Shown in pieces: positions 31,782-34,580 of a DNA stretch of 34,580 bases. The DNA lies in contig OMIK01000072.1 in assembly GCA_900299075.1 (NCBI GenBank), positions 1 through 34,580 on the forward strand, read 5' to 3'. Below the pieces are notes generated by a model. The model searched no databases. It was not told where the DNA came from and worked only from the letters and a program-made list of their open reading frames with translations. Both the position numbers and the translations under genes were made by a program. Within the stretch, counting starts at the first letter, position 1, and each line of letters opens with the position of its first letter. The DNA comes from Chlorobi bacterium Chlorobi_1. GTDB taxonomy: Bacteria; Bacteroidota; Chlorobiia; Chlorobiales; Chlorobiaceae.

Positions 31782-32698
31782 GCATGAGGTGGGGCATCGA
31801 CCTCGGCGGCACCAAGATCGAGGGGGTGATCATCGATGAGGCGCAGCAGCCGGTCATCCGCGAGCGGGTAGCCACCGGGCAGGAGCGCGGCTACGGCCAC
31901 ATCCTCATGCAGATCTCCGGGCTTGTCCGGTCGATGAGTGAAAAGAGCGGCATCCCTCGCCCGGAGTCGATCGGCATCGGCACCCCCGGCCGCACCGAGG
32001 GGTCCGACGGGGTGGTCAAGAACTCCAACACCACCTGCCTGAACGGCATGCCCCTCGGCAAGGACCTCGAGGAGGTGCTCGGCATGGCGGTGTCGGTCGA
32101 GAACGACGCCAACTGCTTCGCCCTCGCCGAGACGCTGATGGGCGCCGGCCGTGACGAGATGGGCCGTTCCGCAAGGACCGCCTTCGGCATCATCCTCGGC
32201 ACCGGCGTCGGAGGCGGCATCGTCTGCGACGGGAAGATCATCCGCGGGGCGCACGGCATCGCCGGCGAGTGGGGCCATAATCCCATCCCGGGGGAGTCAT
32301 CCCCCTGCTACTGCGGCCGCAGGGGTTGCGTGGAGACCGTGATCTCGGGCCCTGCCCTTGAAGCCTTCTACCAGTCGTCGAGCGGCAGGCGCCTCTCCCT
32401 CCGGGAGATCGCGGCGGCCTCCGGCCGCGACCAGGCCGCCAGGCGCACCATCGACCGCCTCGTCACCTCCTTCGGGCGTGCGCTGGCAGCGGTCGTCAAC
32501 ATCCTCGACCCCGACCTCGTCATCATCGGCGGCGGCGTCGGGAACATCAGGCAGCTCTACTCCCCGGAGGCCCGGCGCGCCATCGAGGCGCACCTCTTCA
32601 ACCGCACCCTCGACATCCCCGTCCTGCCGCCGGTACTCGGCGACAGCGCCGGTGTCTTCGGGGCGGCGCTCCTCACCAATCCGGAGCCGGGCGCATGA
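31778..32698 (+). CDS. ROK-family sugar kinase
   Basis: A 306-residue cytoplasmic sugar kinase of the ROK family (glucokinase, fructokinase or N-acetylglucosamine kinase type). Visible are the phosphate loop GIDLGGTKIEG, the catalytic-base region VENDANCFALAE, GTGVGGGIV, and the zinc-binding ROK signature GHNPIP...CYCGRRGCVETV with its three cysteines. GTG at 31778 overlaps the PAP2 stop by four bases (GTGA) and is properly spaced from GGGGGA; ATG at 31784 is the alternative. The sugar specificity is not readable. In an autotroph it may serve glycogen turnover or cell-wall sugar recycling. Confidence 0.9.
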   Translation: MSMRWGIDLGGTKIEGVIIDEAQQPVIRERVATGQERGYGHILMQISGLVRSMSEKSGIPRPESIGIGTPGRTEGSDGVVKNSNTTCLNGMPLGKDLEEVLGMAVSVENDANCFALAETLMGAGRDEMGRSARTAFGIILGTGVGGGIVCDGKIIRGAHGIAGEWGHNPIPGESSPCYCGRRGCVETVISGPALEAFYQSSSGRRLSLREIAAASGRDQAARRTIDRLVTSFGRALAAVVNILDPDLVIIGGGVGNIRQLYSPEARRAIEAHLFNRTLDIPVLPPVLGDSAGVFGAALLTNPEPGA

Positions 32699-32739
32699 GC
32701 GCAGCGGCCGATACCCAAACTCCAACCTAACAGCGAACC

Positions 32740-34170
32740 GTGGAACACCAGTACAGGAAAGGCGACATCATCGAACTCGGCATCATCGACCCGGCAGAGA
32801 AGGACCAGTGCTTCGGCAGGACCGAAACCGGCATGGGGGTCATGGTCAAAGGCATGCTCGCCGTCGGCGACCGCGTCTCGGCCAGGGTCACCAAGGCGAA
32901 GCAGCGCTACCTCGAGGCGGTGTGCGTCGAGCTCCTCGAACCCTCGGCCGACCGCGTCGACCCCCTCTGCCCGGTCTTCGGCGTCTGCGGCGGCTGCAAG
33001 TGGATGCACGTTGCCTACGAGGCCCAGCTCCGCTACAAGAGGAAGAAGGTGTCGGACGACCTCGTGCACATCGGCGGCTTCGAAAACCCTGATGTCCTGC
33101 CACCCATCGCCGCGCCCGAGCAGTTCCACTACCGCAACAAGGTGGAGTTCTCCTGCTCCAGCGCCCGCTACCTCATGCCCGAGGAGATGGCGCTGGAGGA
33201 GCTCGCCAAGCCGAAAACCTTCGCCCTCGGCTTCCACGCCCCCGGCAACTTCGAGAAGGTGCTCGACCTTGACACCTGCTACCTCGCCAAGGCCTGCATG
33301 AACACCGTGCTCACGACCGTGCGCGGCTTCGCCCTCGAAAAGGGGCTCGCCCCCTACGCCGCCAAGGCGCACGAAGGGTTCCTGCGCAACGTCATGCTGC
33401 GGTACAGCGAACGACACGACCAGCTCATGGTCAACATCGTCACCTCCTGGTACGAGAAGGCGGTGATGCAGGCGCTGCAGGAGCGGCTCGAAGCTGCCCT
33501 CCCCGGCCAGGCGATGACCGTCGTCAACAACGTCACCTCACGCCGCAACACCGTTGCCACCGGAGAGGCCGAGTACCTCGTCAGCGGCGAAGGGTTCGTC
33601 ACCGAGCGGCTCGGCGAGCTCGACTTCAGGATCTCCGCCAACTCCTTCTTCCAGACCAATACCCGGCAGGCCGAGGCGCTCTACGACCAGATCCTCGCCA
33701 AAGCGAAGCTCCGCCCCGAGGACACCGTCTACGACCTCTACTGCGGCACCGGCACCATCACCCTCTACCTCGCCCGCCACTGCCGCCAGGCGATCGGCAT
33801 CGAGGTGGTCGAAAGCGCCATTGCTGACGCGGAGAAGAACGCCGAGCGCAACGGCATCGGCAACGCCGTCTTCTTCCAGGCCGACCTCAAGGACTTCCAC
33901 CAGATGCAGGAGAAGCTCTCGCCCTACGCTGCCCCGAGGGTCATCGTCACCGATCCGCCCCGTGCCGGCATGCACCCCAAGGCGCTCGACACCATGCTCA
34001 AGCTCCAGCCCGAGCGCATCGTCTACGTCAGCTGCAACCCATCCAACCTCGCCCGCGACGGCAAGGAGATCGCCGCAAGGGGCTACCGCCTCACCACGAT
34101 CCAGCCGGTGGACATGTTCCCCCAGACCAGCCACATCGAGACCGTCGCCTGCTTCGAGCGGGAAGCGTAG
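32740..34170 (+). CDS. rlmD: 23S rRNA (uracil-C5)-methyltransferase, RlmD/RumA family
   Basis: An S-adenosylmethionine-dependent RNA m5U methyltransferase. The 476-residue product has an N-terminal TRAM domain (about 5-65). The [4Fe-4S] cysteines C77, C83 and C86 (CPVFGVCGGC) plus C180 (LDLDTCYLAKAC) follow. The methyltransferase domain has NSFFQTNTRQAEALYD, SAM motif VYDLYCGTGTITLYLA, DPPRAGMHPKAL, and the catalytic cysteine in YVSCNPSNLARD. The start is GTG at 32740. The iron-sulfur cluster places it with RlmD (U1939 in E. coli); other RumA-like specificities cannot be excluded. The gene ends just before a repeat-rich, unassigned interval. Confidence 0.85.
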   Translation: MEHQYRKGDIIELGIIDPAEKDQCFGRTETGMGVMVKGMLAVGDRVSARVTKAKQRYLEAVCVELLEPSADRVDPLCPVFGVCGGCKWMHVAYEAQLRYKRKKVSDDLVHIGGFENPDVLPPIAAPEQFHYRNKVEFSCSSARYLMPEEMALEELAKPKTFALGFHAPGNFEKVLDLDTCYLAKACMNTVLTTVRGFALEKGLAPYAAKAHEGFLRNVMLRYSERHDQLMVNIVTSWYEKAVMQALQERLEAALPGQAMTVVNNVTSRRNTVATGEAEYLVSGEGFVTERLGELDFRISANSFFQTNTRQAEALYDQILAKAKLRPEDTVYDLYCGTGTITLYLARHCRQAIGIEVVESAIADAEKNAERNGIGNAVFFQADLKDFHQMQEKLSPYAAPRVIVTDPPRAGMHPKALDTMLKLQPERIVYVSCNPSNLARDGKEIAARGYRLTTIQPVDMFPQTSHIETVACFEREA

Positions 34171-34580
34171 CCCCATCTCCTCCTCTCGCTATCGCTATCG
34201 AGGTCGCTATCGGGAATCGTAATCCGAATCGACTGCCCGATTTCGATAGCGATAGCGATTTCGATGGCAAGGCTGCGAAACCGTCCTTGCCGGCCTCCGG
34301 GTATACACGTTCCACAACTCCCTGGTCATCACCACCGTCGTTCAGGCGGAATTCCAGGAGTGTTCCTCCGGAGGCGTCCGTACTGCGGCGCTGGTGGCTG
34401 CATTGCCTTATTACGCCCAATGCGCTAACTTGGTCAGGGAGTTCTGTTGATTGCCGGTAGGCATCGTCATCGAAGCCCTCCATAATGCATGAGCAGATGG
34501 ATGACCGTCGAACCTGGGCCAGCAGCTTACCCAGCGGGAGAAGCCGGGGGCTGTGGAATGGTTCGTGAAACCAGCCGCGC
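34171..34580. other. Gene-free interval after rlmD
   Basis: 410 bases to the window edge. It begins with the large inverted hexamer repeat (34186-34268). Beyond it, plus-strand frame 34274-34450 stays open for 58 codons without a start and reads like a protein fragment (for example VYTFHNSLVITTVV), ending at TGA. I recognise no family. The final 130 bases show no gene, and whatever lies here may continue past the edge. Confidence 0.4.
34186..34268. repeat. GATAGC-type inverted repeat, copy 3
   Basis: Left arm 34186-34214 (TCGCTATCGCTATCGAGG, then TCGCTATCGGG) faces right arm 34236-34264 (CCCGATTTCGATAGCGATAG, then CGATTTCGA) around about 21 bases. The arms pair over most of their length with a few mismatches. 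It lies 15 bases after the rlmD stop and could act as a transcript-end hairpin as well as a dispersed repeat. Confidence 0.7.

Noticed and set aside
34558-34577. A parS-like sequence at the window end
   Set aside because: TGGTTCGTGAAACCA is a short dyad that lacks the GTTTCACGTGAAAC core.

Overview
The window looks like the origin-proximal part of a green sulfur bacterium chromosome (Chlorobiota, probably Chlorobaculum or Chlorobium). The lineage call rests on a BchP-type geranylgeranyl reductase, a flavocytochrome c sulfide dehydrogenase with a small single-haem subunit, a flavo-diiron protein typical of strict anaerobes, and a stand-alone family-B DNA polymerase beside mnmG. Most genes are GC-rich; mnmG, polB, the flavo-diiron gene and recF look visibly more AT-rich. 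No rRNA, tRNA, CRISPR array or intact insertion sequence was seen.

Layout. 0.2-3.5 kb (+): glyS, bchP and a membrane protein that appears to fuse two cyanobacterial/plastid families (DUF2499-like and DUF3593-like). 3.7-7.9 kb (-): RNase G, dapD and a carboxyl-terminal processing protease. 8.1-11.2 kb (+): rnhB, yraN, gyrB. 11.3-15.6 kb (-): surA-like chaperone, secF, secD. 15.6-17.7 kb (-): a repeat-bearing gap, then fccB and fccA. 17.9-23.7 kb (+): mnmG, polB and a flavo-diiron protein, with a near-consensus parS site on each side of mnmG. 23.7-28.0 kb (-): DUF721/DciA-like gene, recF, dnaN, dnaA. 28.0-28.4 kb: candidate origin. 28.4-34.2 kb (+): rpmH, rnpA, yidD, yidC, a PAP2 phosphatase, a ROK kinase and an RlmD-type rRNA methyltransferase. 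The last 0.4 kb holds a hexamer-based inverted repeat and unassigned sequence.

How the parts fit. The centre is a chromosome start region: dnaA, dnaN, recF, gyrB, a likely helicase loader, a second DNA polymerase, rnhB, two parS-like centromere sites and DnaA-box clusters on both sides of dnaA. Beside it lies the envelope biogenesis set: yidC/yidD, secD/secF, surA-like, and a periplasmic protease. Two modules belong to the phototrophic sulfur lifestyle: bchP with its membrane neighbour (pigment tails) and fccAB (sulfide oxidation).

The most novel candidate is the bchP-coupled membrane protein at 2872-3549. The strongest unannotated DNA signals are the parS pair around mnmG, the helically phased TTRTCAA-type 9-mers upstream of dnaA, and the GATAGC/GATACC-type intergenic repeats at three places. 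No obvious new defence or mobile system was found.
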